Source: Pseudomonas sp. B21-040 (GTDB lineage Bacteria > Pseudomonadota > Gammaproteobacteria > Pseudomonadales > Pseudomonadaceae). From it: DNA of 64,000 bases. The first letter of the stretch is position 1. Each line of letters opens with the position of its first letter. Both the position numbers and the translations under genes were made by a program. The notes beneath the pieces were generated by a model. The model worked only from the letters and a program-made list of their open reading frames with translations, was not told the origin of the DNA and did no database searches. The stretch lies in contig NZ_CP087176.1 in assembly GCF_024748695.1 (NCBI RefSeq), positions 1 to 64,000 of the forward strand, given 5' to 3'. Below, in pieces: positions 40,973 to 48,537 of this stretch.

Positions 40973-41911
40973 ATGGAAACCCGAGCCCATCATGTATTGA
41001 TCGGCCTGTTCACCGTGATTGTGGTGGCGGGCGCCCTGCTCTTCGGCTTGTGGCTGGCCAAGTCCAGCGTCGACACCGAGTTCAAGGATTACGAAGTGGT
41101 CTTCAACGAGGCGGTCAGCGGCCTGTCCAAGGGCAGTTCCGTGCAGTACAGCGGGATCAAGGTTGGCGACGTGGTGACGTTGCGCCTGGACCCCAAAGAC
41201 CCACGCCGGGTGCTGGCGCGAATTCGCCTGGGCGGTGACACTCCGGTCAAGGAAGACACCCAGGCCAAGCTCGCACTGACCGGCGTGACTGGCACTTCGA
41301 TCATCCAGCTCAGCGGCGGTACGCCACAAAGCCCGGCGCTCAAGGGCAAGGACGGCAATCTGCCGACCATCGTAGCCTCCCCCTCGCCTATCGCGCGCCT
41401 GCTCAATGACAGCAATGACCTGATGTCTGGCGTAAATACATTGATGCAAAACGCCAACCTGCTGTTCTCCACGGAAAACGTCGAGCGCATCAGCAAGACG
41501 CTGGAGCATCTGGAACAGACCACCGGCACCATCGCCGATCAGCGTGGCGATATCCGTCAGGCGATGCAGCAACTGGCGTCGGTGGGCAAGCAAGCCAACA
41601 CCATGCTGGATCAAACCACGGCGTTGATGCGCAACGCCAATGGCCTGCTCAATGACCATGGCAAGCAGGCCATCGGCAGCGCCGAACAGGCAATGAAGTC
41701 GCTGGAGCAGTCCACGGCGACGATCAACAAGTTGCTCGTCACCAATCAGGAGTCGCTCAACAACGGCATGCAGGGCCTCAACGGCCTGGCCCCGGCCGTT
41801 CGCGAGCTGCGCGAAACCCTGACTTCATTGCGCGCCATCTCTCAGCGCCTGGAGGCAAACCCCAGCGGTTACCTGCTGGGCAGCGACAAGAATAAGGAAT
41901 TCACCCCATGA
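40973..41911 (+). CDS. MlaD/MCE-domain lipid transport protein
   Basis: Periplasmic lipid-binding component, 312 aa. One N-terminal transmembrane anchor (VLIGLFTVIVVAGALLFGLW) is followed by a single MCE domain (about residues 38-120, SGLSKGSSVQYSGIKVGDV). A long helical C-terminal region (about 150-300) could form the tunnel or contact the lipoprotein. Its length exceeds E. coli MlaD (183) and fits the YebT/Pqi-related, single-MCE long form. Confidence 0.94.
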   Translation: METRAHHVLIGLFTVIVVAGALLFGLWLAKSSVDTEFKDYEVVFNEAVSGLSKGSSVQYSGIKVGDVVTLRLDPKDPRRVLARIRLGGDTPVKEDTQAKLALTGVTGTSIIQLSGGTPQSPALKGKDGNLPTIVASPSPIARLLNDSNDLMSGVNTLMQNANLLFSTENVERISKTLEHLEQTTGTIADQRGDIRQAMQQLASVGKQANTMLDQTTALMRNANGLLNDHGKQAIGSAEQAMKSLEQSTATINKLLVTNQESLNNGMQGLNGLAPAVRELRETLTSLRAISQRLEANPSGYLLGSDKNKEFTP

Positions 41912-42534
41912 AACTGACTCGTATCGCCCTCCTCGCCGGCTTCACGCTGATCAGTTCGTGCTCGATTCTGCCCAAGCCAGAGCCGTTCGATGTGTATCGA
42001 TTGCCTTCGGCCCAGAGCAACGTGTCAGCCAGTCATGGCACGCCGCAACGCTGGTCGTTGCGCTTGAATAAGCTCCACGCCAGCGATGCGTTGGACGGCC
42101 CGAACATTGCGGTAATTCCTCAAGGCGATCTGATCAGCACCTACAAAGGCTCACGCTGGAGTGACCCGGCACCGGTGCTACTGCGCAATCGTCTGCTGGA
42201 CGGCTTCCAGCAGGACGGCCGGGTACCGCTGCTGAGCACCGATGACAGTATTTTCCACGCGGACCTGGAGTTGGGTGGCCATTTGCAGTCGTTTCAGACC
42301 GAATATCAGGGCACGACCGCTAGCGTGGTCGTGAGCCTGGATGCCGTGCTGGTGCGTGGCTACGATCAGCGAATCCTCGCCAGCCGGCGCTTCGAAGTGC
42401 GCCAGCCGTTGAGCGATGTGAAGGTGCCGGCGGTAGTGGTCGGGTTTGGCCAGGCGAGTGACCAATTGACGGTGCAGGTGGTGAATTGGGCGGTTGAGCA
42501 AGGGCAAAAATCCGCCCCGCCACCTAAACCCTGA
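41908..42534 (+). CDS. ABC-type transport auxiliary lipoprotein (PqiC-like)
   Basis: Outer-membrane lipoprotein partner of the MCE system, 208 aa. The signal peptide ends with a lipobox ISSC (LLAGFTLISSCSILPKP), and the body matches the ABC-trans-aux (DUF330) family. Its ATG overlaps the MCE gene stop by 4 bases. It presumably links the MCE protein to the outer membrane, as PqiC does for PqiB. Confidence 0.92.
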   Translation: MKLTRIALLAGFTLISSCSILPKPEPFDVYRLPSAQSNVSASHGTPQRWSLRLNKLHASDALDGPNIAVIPQGDLISTYKGSRWSDPAPVLLRNRLLDGFQQDGRVPLLSTDDSIFHADLELGGHLQSFQTEYQGTTASVVVSLDAVLVRGYDQRILASRRFEVRQPLSDVKVPAVVVGFGQASDQLTVQVVNWAVEQGQKSAPPPKP

Positions 42535-42546
42535 AACCAACACGGA

Positions 42547-42583
42547 CCCCTTGTAGGCGTGAGCAGGCTCACTCCTACAGGGG
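42547..42583. repeat. Single REP hairpin between convergent genes
   Basis: CCCCTTGTAGGCGTGAG and CTCACTCCTACAGGGG form a long stem with small internal mismatches and a 4-base loop. It resembles one arm of the TGTAGGAGCAAGGC REP class. It lies between the stops of the MCE lipoprotein gene and the nucleoside-gate gene and could act as a shared transcription stop. Confidence 0.8.
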
Positions 42584-42590
42584 ATCGTGG

Positions 42591-43820
42591 TTAACCGAAG
42601 AACCAGTAGCAAACGCCGATGGCGCCCAGTACGCCGGCCAATTCAGCCAGCAACGCACACCCCACCGCATGCCGCGCGCGCTGGATGCCTACCGCGCCGA
42701 AGTACACCGCCAGCACATAGAACGTCGTCTCGGTGCTGCCCTGGACCGTGGCCGCCACCAGCGCCGGGAAGCTGTCTACGCCGGACGTCTTCATGGTTTC
42801 GATCAGCATCGCCCGCGCGGCGCTGCCGGAGAACGGTTTGACCATGGCAGTCGGCAAGGCATCGACGAATCGCGTGTCCCAACCGGCCCACTCCACCAGA
42901 TGACGAATGCCATCCAGGCCAAAATCCAGCGCGCCGGACGCCCGTAGTACGCCCACCGCGCAGAGCATCGCCACCAGGTACGGCAGCAGATTCTTGGCCA
43001 CGTCGAAGCCTTCTTTGGCGCCTTCGACGAACGCTTCGTAGACCTTCACTTTGCGTAACGCGCCAATCACCAGGAACAGCATGATCAGCCCGAATAGCGT
43101 CAAGTTGCCGAGGATGGACGACAAACCGGCCAGCGCCGTCGCCGACATCGTCGCCAGCAGCGCCATGAAGCCACCGAGGACGAGGGCGCCGGGAATCAGA
43201 TACGCCAGCACCACCGGGTCCCAGATGCGCAGGCGTTGCATGAACGCGACTGAGAGGAAGCCGACAATGGTCGAACAACTGGTGGCCAGCAGGATGGGCA
43301 AGAACACCAGCGTCGGGTCCGGCGCACCTTGCTGGGCGCGGTACATGAAGATCGTCACCGGCAGCAGGGTCAGGGAGGAGGCGTTGAGCACCAGGAACAG
43401 GATCTGTGCGTTGCTGGCCACGGTGGCGCTGGGATTGAGCTCTTGCAGCGCCTTCATCGCCTTGAGGCCGATCGGTGTGGCGGCATTGTCCAGGCCCAGG
43501 CCGTTGGCGGCGAAGTTCAGGGTGATCAGGCCGATGGCCGGGTGACCGGGCGGCACTTCCGGCATCAATCGCAGGAACAACGGCCCCAGCGCCTTGGCCA
43601 GCCACTCGACAATCCCGGCTTTCTCGGCAATGCGCAGAAAACCGAGCCAGAGGGTGAGGGTGCCGAACAGCAATACCATCACTTCCACCGACAGCTTGGC
43701 CATGGCGAAAATGCTTTCCACCATCGCCGCGAAGATCCCGGCGTTACCGCCGATCAGCCATTGCGCCAGCGCCGAAACGGCCGCCACGATGAAAAAGCCA
43801 AGCCACAGGCCATTAAGCAT
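42591..43820 (-). CDS. Nucleoside-recognition (Gate) domain membrane protein, SpmA-SpmB fusion type
   Basis: A 409-aa multi-pass inner-membrane protein. Two Gate domains are visible, each with the ITLNFAANGLGLDNAATPIG or VKPFSGSAARAMLIE type of signature. In sporulating Firmicutes the halves are separate proteins SpmA and SpmB; Gram-negative fusions have no firm role. Transport of a small molecule is likely, but the substrate is unknown. Confidence 0.87.
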   Translation of the reverse strand: MLNGLWLGFFIVAAVSALAQWLIGGNAGIFAAMVESIFAMAKLSVEVMVLLFGTLTLWLGFLRIAEKAGIVEWLAKALGPLFLRLMPEVPPGHPAIGLITLNFAANGLGLDNAATPIGLKAMKALQELNPSATVASNAQILFLVLNASSLTLLPVTIFMYRAQQGAPDPTLVFLPILLATSCSTIVGFLSVAFMQRLRIWDPVVLAYLIPGALVLGGFMALLATMSATALAGLSSILGNLTLFGLIMLFLVIGALRKVKVYEAFVEGAKEGFDVAKNLLPYLVAMLCAVGVLRASGALDFGLDGIRHLVEWAGWDTRFVDALPTAMVKPFSGSAARAMLIETMKTSGVDSFPALVAATVQGSTETTFYVLAVYFGAVGIQRARHAVGCALLAELAGVLGAIGVCYWFFG

Positions 43821-43872
43821 CAGTCAAATCCCCCGGAAGATGCGGCGAATGATAGCGGGGTAGCCAGAAACG

Positions 43873-43902
43873 ACAAACCCCGGATTTCTCCGGGGTTTGT
43901 TT
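43873..43902. terminator. Terminator hairpin downstream of gltP
   Basis: The 12-bp perfect stem ACAAACCCCGGA / TCCGGGGTTTGT (43873-43884 and 43889-43900) has a TTTC loop. It lies between the gltP 3' end, with a REPIN between, and the start of the nucleoside-gate gene, both on the minus strand. It most likely ends gltP transcripts. Confidence 0.75.
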
Positions 43903-43918
43903 AGACGCGTAACCGCAC

Positions 43919-44010
43919 TTGTAGGAGCAAGGCTTGCCCGCGATTGGGGCGCCTCGGTTTATCAGATGCACCGCGCTATCGTTCATCGCGGGCAAGCCAT
44001 GCTCCTACAG
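43919..44010. repeat. REPIN, GGAGCAAGGCTTGCCCGCGA type (copy 2)
   Basis: The left arm TTGTAGGAGCAAGGCTTGCC and the right arm GGCAAGCCATGCTCCTACAG are inverted, with one difference in the outer loop. The inner GCGATT/TCATCGCGGG and spacer (CTATCGTTCATCGC) match the copy at 23496-23589. It lies directly after the gltP stop. Confidence 0.92.
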
Positions 44011-44019
44011 GGGGCGTGA

Positions 44020-45351
44020 TCAGTTGCGGGTGGTTTCACCTGCCGGCAGCTTTTCCTTGCTGCGCCAGTGCGGCAGGGAGTTCCAGTAGCGCTGACCCTT
44101 GGCATCGTCATACATGCCTTCCCAACGTGCGATGACCAGCACGGCGAGGGCGTTGCCGATGACGTTCAGTGCGGTACGGGCCATGTCCATGATGCGGTCG
44201 ACGCCGGCGATGAATGCCAGGCCTTCCAACGGAATCCCCACGCTGCCCAAGGTGGCCAGCAACACCACGAAGGACACGCCTGGAACGCCGGCGATGCCTT
44301 TGGAGGTGACCATCAGGGTCAGTACCAGCAACAACTGCTGGCTGATCGACAGGTCGATGCCGTACAGCTGGGCAATGAAGATGGCCGCGATGCTTTGGTA
44401 CAGAGTCGAGCCGTCGAGGTTGAACGAGTAGCCGGTTGGAACCACGAAGCTGCAAATGGCTTTCGGCGCGCCGTAGGCTTCCATTTTCTCGATCACACGC
44501 GGCAGCACGGTTTCGGAACTGGCGGTGGAGTAGGCCAGCACCAGCTCATCCTTGAAGATGCGGATCAGCTTGATCACCGAGAAGCCGAACAGGCGAGCGA
44601 TCAGGCCCAGCACTACAAACGCGAAGAAGGCGATGGCGAAGTACACCAGCACCACCAGCTTGGCCAGCGGCAGCAGGGACGCGAAGCCAAAGTTGGCCAC
44701 GGTCACCGCGATCAAGGCGAACACGCCGATCGGGGCGTAGTTCATGATCATGTGAGTGACCTTGAACATGCTTTCCGATACGCCCTGGAACATCTTCACC
44801 AGCGGCTCGCGCAGGTCCGATTGCAGGCTCGACAGACCGAGGCCGAACAACACGGAGAAGAAGATGATCGGCAGCATCTCGCCGCGCGCCATGGCCGCGA
44901 AGATGTTCGACGGGATCAGGTTGAGGATGGTTTCGACGAACGCGTGTTCATGCTGAACCTCGGCGGCCGTGGCCTGGTACTTGGAAATATCCACGGTACC
45001 CAGGGTGCTCATGTCGATGCCGGTGCCCGGATGGAACACGTTGGCCAGCACCAGACCCACCAGAATCGCGATGGTGGTGACGATTTCGAAGTAGACGATG
45101 GTCTTCAGGCCGATGCGCCCGAGCTTCTTCGCGTCGCCGACGCCAGCGATACCGACGATCAGCGAGGAAATCACGATCGGGATCACGATCATCTTGATCA
45201 GACGGATAAAGATATCGCCTGCCGGTTGCAGGACGTTGCTGATCCACCAGGCTTTTTCGGCACTGAAATGGTTGAGCAGCGCACCAATTGCAATCCCCAA
45301 TACCAGACCGATGAGGATCTGCCAGGCGAGGCTAAGCTTTGCCTTCTTCAT
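44020..45351 (-). CDS. gltP: Glutamate/aspartate:proton symporter GltP
   Basis: DAACS-family inner-membrane transporter, 443 aa. Family motifs are visible: the serine-rich hairpin STASSETVLPR, the substrate region VVPTGYSFNLDGSTLY and TSKGIAGVPG. Hydrophobic helices span the protein from LSLAWQILIGLVLGIAIGAL. It begins at ATG 45351 and is preceded by a long structured non-coding interval that may include its leader. Confidence 0.95.
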   Translation of the reverse strand: MKKAKLSLAWQILIGLVLGIAIGALLNHFSAEKAWWISNVLQPAGDIFIRLIKMIVIPIVISSLIVGIAGVGDAKKLGRIGLKTIVYFEIVTTIAILVGLVLANVFHPGTGIDMSTLGTVDISKYQATAAEVQHEHAFVETILNLIPSNIFAAMARGEMLPIIFFSVLFGLGLSSLQSDLREPLVKMFQGVSESMFKVTHMIMNYAPIGVFALIAVTVANFGFASLLPLAKLVVLVYFAIAFFAFVVLGLIARLFGFSVIKLIRIFKDELVLAYSTASSETVLPRVIEKMEAYGAPKAICSFVVPTGYSFNLDGSTLYQSIAAIFIAQLYGIDLSISQQLLLVLTLMVTSKGIAGVPGVSFVVLLATLGSVGIPLEGLAFIAGVDRIMDMARTALNVIGNALAVLVIARWEGMYDDAKGQRYWNSLPHWRSKEKLPAGETTRN

Positions 45352-45537
45352 ATCATTACCCTTACTTGCGTTTGACTCAGACAGACGCGGTCACTGGAAC
45401 GCTTGTGGCGAAAAGTGTTTGCATCTGCCCCCGTATAAGGAGCCCCGGAGCGCTTGTTATGGCTCTCTGGCAGGCGAAAAAAGGCGCAACTATTCCGATG
45501 CAAGGGGGCGACGTCTAATGCCGTAAACGCCTACCCT

Positions 45538-45552
45538 ATGCCGAATCGGCAT
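45538..45552. promoter_or_regulatory. Perfect 15-base palindrome upstream of gltP
   Basis: ATGCCGAATCGGCAT reads the same on both strands apart from its centre base. It lies 187 bases before the gltP start and is shaped like a dimeric repressor operator. The binding protein is unknown. Confidence 0.45.
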
Positions 45553-46159
45553 GAGCTTTTCTAAATGAAACTGGCGTCCCAACCGGTTCGAATACGACAT
45601 TTCGGCAGCTATAAGTGCCGCGAACCGGCCATTTCAGAGGAGGTTGGGTATTTTTCGTGCGAAGGATCACGGGCTAAAAATTCAGAAAAAACCTACGTTT
45701 AGCCGCGAAAAATCAGTGTTATTTGTTCACAGCTTTCTCGATATACGGTCGCGAAGAACCATAAGAAACACTGCGTAATGTTTTTGCGAGGATTTAGCGG
45801 AAACAGCATAGGGATATAAAAGCCGTTGTCTGGGGGACAATGCGTGCAGCGAGTGAAGCTCTCCGCAAATTCGCCGAGTCCCGATGACCCGGCGAACTTG
45901 CGTCGCAGCTTTTGCCTGACCCGGCCCTTGCGCAGGTACTCCCTGTACCCGTAGGTCACTCCGACCCTGTAACAGTCAGAACGTCCCGGCCCCATGGTCA
46001 TGCGTCTACCTTCTTCGGGTAGCGCAGTAGAAAGAAGCATGGTGCTTCTTTCATATGACGAATTCGCTACCAGTGCGGATTTTTTTGAGCCGTTCCATCA
46101 ATCAGTCCTGCATGCCCTGATCGCACTTACTTCACCACGCCGCTTTTGCGACGGCACTA

Positions 46160-46178
46160 CCGCCCAGAAGCTGGGCGG
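46160..46178. terminator. Hairpin downstream of the DUF1328 gene
   Basis: CCGCCCAG and CTGGGCGG form a perfect 8-bp stem with an AAG loop, 32 bases past the DUF1328 stop on the minus strand. No T-run follows on that strand, so it may be a 3'-end stabiliser or a weak terminator. Confidence 0.45.
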
Positions 46179-46209
46179 CTGCCAGTGTCTTTTGACATAA
46201 CCCTAAAGT

Positions 46210-46392
<183 letters not shown>

Positions 46393-46457
46393 TCATTATT
46401 TAGAAGTGTCGCTTGTGGTGCTTTTCCCGGCGCGCGGTGCACGCCAAGTTCGTTTAC

Positions 46458-46745
46458 CTAGAACACCCAACGCTCCTGGCGCGGCAGCTCATCCAGCGGT
46501 TGAGGCTGGTCGACATCCATCATCCGCATGGGAGCGGTGTCAGCCAGGTTGCTGCTGGCGGCGCTGAAGTGGGTTTGGGCTGCATGTTGAATCGACACGT
46601 GCGGCGTCTCTGGCTGCTGGCTCTGTTCCCAACGAAGGAACTGTTGGCCGGCGATCAGCGTGATCAGCAATGCCAGCACAACAAACAAGCCTTGTTGGAT
46701 GTGCAGTGGCGAGATACGCATTTGGGCGGCACGGTGGCTATTCAT
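46458..46745 (-). CDS. Small single-pass membrane protein, function unknown
   Basis: A 95-aa protein starting MNSHRAAQMRISPLH, with one hydrophobic segment (GLFVVLALLITLIAGQQFL, about residues 19-37) and a soluble tail ending PRQERWVF. GGAGG 8 bases before the ATG supports it as a real gene. A protein at the same place next to algB exists in P. aeruginosa (PA5482 by my recollection). A regulatory link to AlgB/KinB is not shown. Confidence 0.72.
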   Translation of the reverse strand: MNSHRAAQMRISPLHIQQGLFVVLALLITLIAGQQFLRWEQSQQPETPHVSIQHAAQTHFSAASSNLADTAPMRMMDVDQPQPLDELPRQERWVF

Positions 46746-47179
46746 CCTGTAGCTCCTCCCACTTTGGTGGTGATCTTGTCAGGCGGTTATTTAAATGCCC
46801 TGATTACCCAGACCATTGCAGTCGGCATGCCAGCTTTTTTTGCAAATAAAAATCAACAAAAACAATTAGTTATAAAGTTTGTGCAAATCGATTGCGACGC
46901 ATCCTGCACGATGACCCCGGCAGGGTCGTGCGAATTGCACGATAGATTCACCGCCGCTTTGATTATTTTTGAATTGAGCGACCAGCGCAGATGTCAGAGA
47001 GGGAGGCGGGCATTCGCCTGGAACCCGATGTTTGGGTAAAAAACCAGACTATTCAGTGGATTAGGCAAGGTGACAGTAGATAGCTACCCTGCCAGTGCTG
47101 GAATGGATCAGAATCGACCATGCAACTTGCCCGATTTATCCGGGACTAACCAAGATAATCACTAAAGGAGCGTAGGAAC
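46746..47179. other. 434-base intergenic region upstream of algB
   Basis: No gene is seen. An AT-rich tract runs from about 46838 to 46885. A dyad TCGTGC-N5-GCACGA lies at 46926-46942, and its left arm also pairs with GCACGATGACCC at 46907-46918. The algB start has GGAG upstream (AAAGGAGCG). No convincing sigma-54 or AlgU promoter was found. Confidence 0.5.
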
Positions 47180-48526
47180 ATGGAATCAGCCACTGTGCAT
47201 CAAGGCCGCATTCTGCTGGTGGACGATGAGTCCGCGATCCTGCGAACCTTCCGTTACTGCCTCGAAGATGAAGGCTATAGCGTCTCCACCGCGACCAGCG
47301 CGGCCCAGGCCGACGCCTTGTTGCAGCGTCAGGTGTTCGATCTTTGCTTCCTTGATTTGCGCCTCGGTGAGGACAATGGCCTGGATGTCCTGGCGCAAAT
47401 GCGCATCCAGGCGCCATGGATGCGGGTGGTGATCGTCACTGCGCACTCAGCCGTGGACACTGCAGTCGATGCGATTCAGGCAGGGGCTGCCGACTACCTC
47501 GTCAAGCCGTGCAGCCCCGATCAATTGCGCCTGGCCACCGCCAAGCAATTGGAAGTGCGGCAGCTGTCCGCTCGCCTGGAGGCCCTTGAGGGGGAGGTGC
47601 GTAAACCCAAGGATGGTCTGGATTCCCACAGCCCGGCCATGAAGGTGGTGCTCGAAACCGCCCGCCAGGTCGCCAACACGGATGCCAATATTCTGATTCT
47701 GGGGGAGTCCGGCACCGGTAAGGGAGAACTGTCCCAGGCCATCCACGGCTGGAGCAAGCGTCAGAAAAAGTCCTGCATCACGATCAATTGCCCGTCCTTG
47801 ACCGCCGAACTTATGGAAAGCGAACTTTTCGGTCACAGTCGTGGCGCCTTTACCGGTGCCAGCGAAAGCACGTTGGGGCGCGTCAATCAGGCTGACGGTG
47901 GCACGCTGTTTCTCGACGAGATCGGCGATTTTCCGTTGGTTTTACAACCCAAACTGTTGCGATTCATTCAGGACAAGGAATACGAGCGGGTGGGCGACCC
48001 GGTGACCCGCCGCGCCGATGTGCGCATTCTCGCGGCGACTAACCAGAACCTTGAAGACATGGTGCGCGACGGCCGATTCCGCGAAGACTTGCTCTATCGC
48101 CTGAACGTGATCACGTTGCACCTGCCGCCGCTGCGCGAACGCCGTGAAGACATCCTGACGCTGGCCGACCGTTTCCTGGCCCGTTTCGTCAAGGAATACG
48201 CGCGCCCGGCCCGGGCCTTCAGCGATGAGGCCCGCGAGGCGTTGCTGGGTTATCGCTGGCCCGGCAACATCCGCGAACTACGCAACGTGGTGGAGCGGGC
48301 AAGCATCATCTGTCCGCAAGAACGAGTCGAAATCAGCCATTTGGGCATGGCCGAAGCGCCGGTCAACAATGCGCCACGCATCGGTGCGGCGTTGAGCCTG
48401 GATGAACTGGAAAAAGCCCACATCGGTGCAGTGCTCGCCACGGCGGATACACTGGATCAGGCAGCCAAGACACTGGGTATTGATGCCTCGACCCTGTACC
48501 GCAAACGCAAGCAGTACAACTTGTGA
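47180..48526 (+). CDS. algB: AlgB, NtrC-type response regulator
   Basis: Sigma-54-type transcription activator, 448 aa. The receiver domain (about 10-125) has DD15-16 and phosphoacceptor Asp59 in FLDLRL. The AAA+ domain shows GESGTGKGEL (Walker A), GAFTGA (sigma-54 contact) and GGTLFLDEIGDF (Walker B), and a Fis-type helix-turn-helix ends the protein (DQAAKTLGIDASTLYRKRKQ). In P. aeruginosa AlgB activates alginate genes, and kinB follows it as here. Confidence 0.96.
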   Translation: MESATVHQGRILLVDDESAILRTFRYCLEDEGYSVSTATSAAQADALLQRQVFDLCFLDLRLGEDNGLDVLAQMRIQAPWMRVVIVTAHSAVDTAVDAIQAGAADYLVKPCSPDQLRLATAKQLEVRQLSARLEALEGEVRKPKDGLDSHSPAMKVVLETARQVANTDANILILGESGTGKGELSQAIHGWSKRQKKSCITINCPSLTAELMESELFGHSRGAFTGASESTLGRVNQADGGTLFLDEIGDFPLVLQPKLLRFIQDKEYERVGDPVTRRADVRILAATNQNLEDMVRDGRFREDLLYRLNVITLHLPPLRERREDILTLADRFLARFVKEYARPARAFSDEAREALLGYRWPGNIRELRNVVERASIICPQERVEISHLGMAEAPVNNAPRIGAALSLDELEKAHIGAVLATADTLDQAAKTLGIDASTLYRKRKQYNL

Positions 48527-48537
48527 GCTGCTGACCG

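Larger units (their letters stand above)
45352..46209. other. 858-base interval without a supported gene, rich in inverted repeats
   Basis: Open frames here are short and lack a coherent RBS. Structures seen: palindrome at 45538-45552; nested stem 45578-45648 (CCCAA plus CCGGTTCG paired with CGAACCGG plus TTGGG, inner CGGCA/TGCCG); hairpin 45870-45896; hairpin 46030-46052 (GAAAGAAGCA/TGCTTCTTTC); hairpin 46160-46178 (CCGCCCAG/CTGGGCGG). It may hold the gltP promoter and leader and possibly a small RNA. Confidence 0.6.

Noticed and set aside
44068..45375. A 435-codon plus-strand frame opposite gltP
   Set aside because: Shadow of gltP, extremely rich in His, Gln and Asp.
45645..45779. A 44-codon TTG-started frame after GAGGAGG in the gltP upstream interval
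   Set aside because: The Shine-Dalgarno-like run touches the start codon, leaving no spacer, and the peptide is not recognised.
45699..46040. A 113-codon minus-strand frame in the gltP upstream gap
   Set aside because: No RBS, biased composition, and it runs through the hairpins at 45870-45896 and 46030-46052.
46413..47039. A 208-codon plus-strand frame overlapping the small membrane protein gene
   Set aside because: Lies opposite the better supported 95-aa gene with a strong RBS and continues through AT-rich non-coding DNA.
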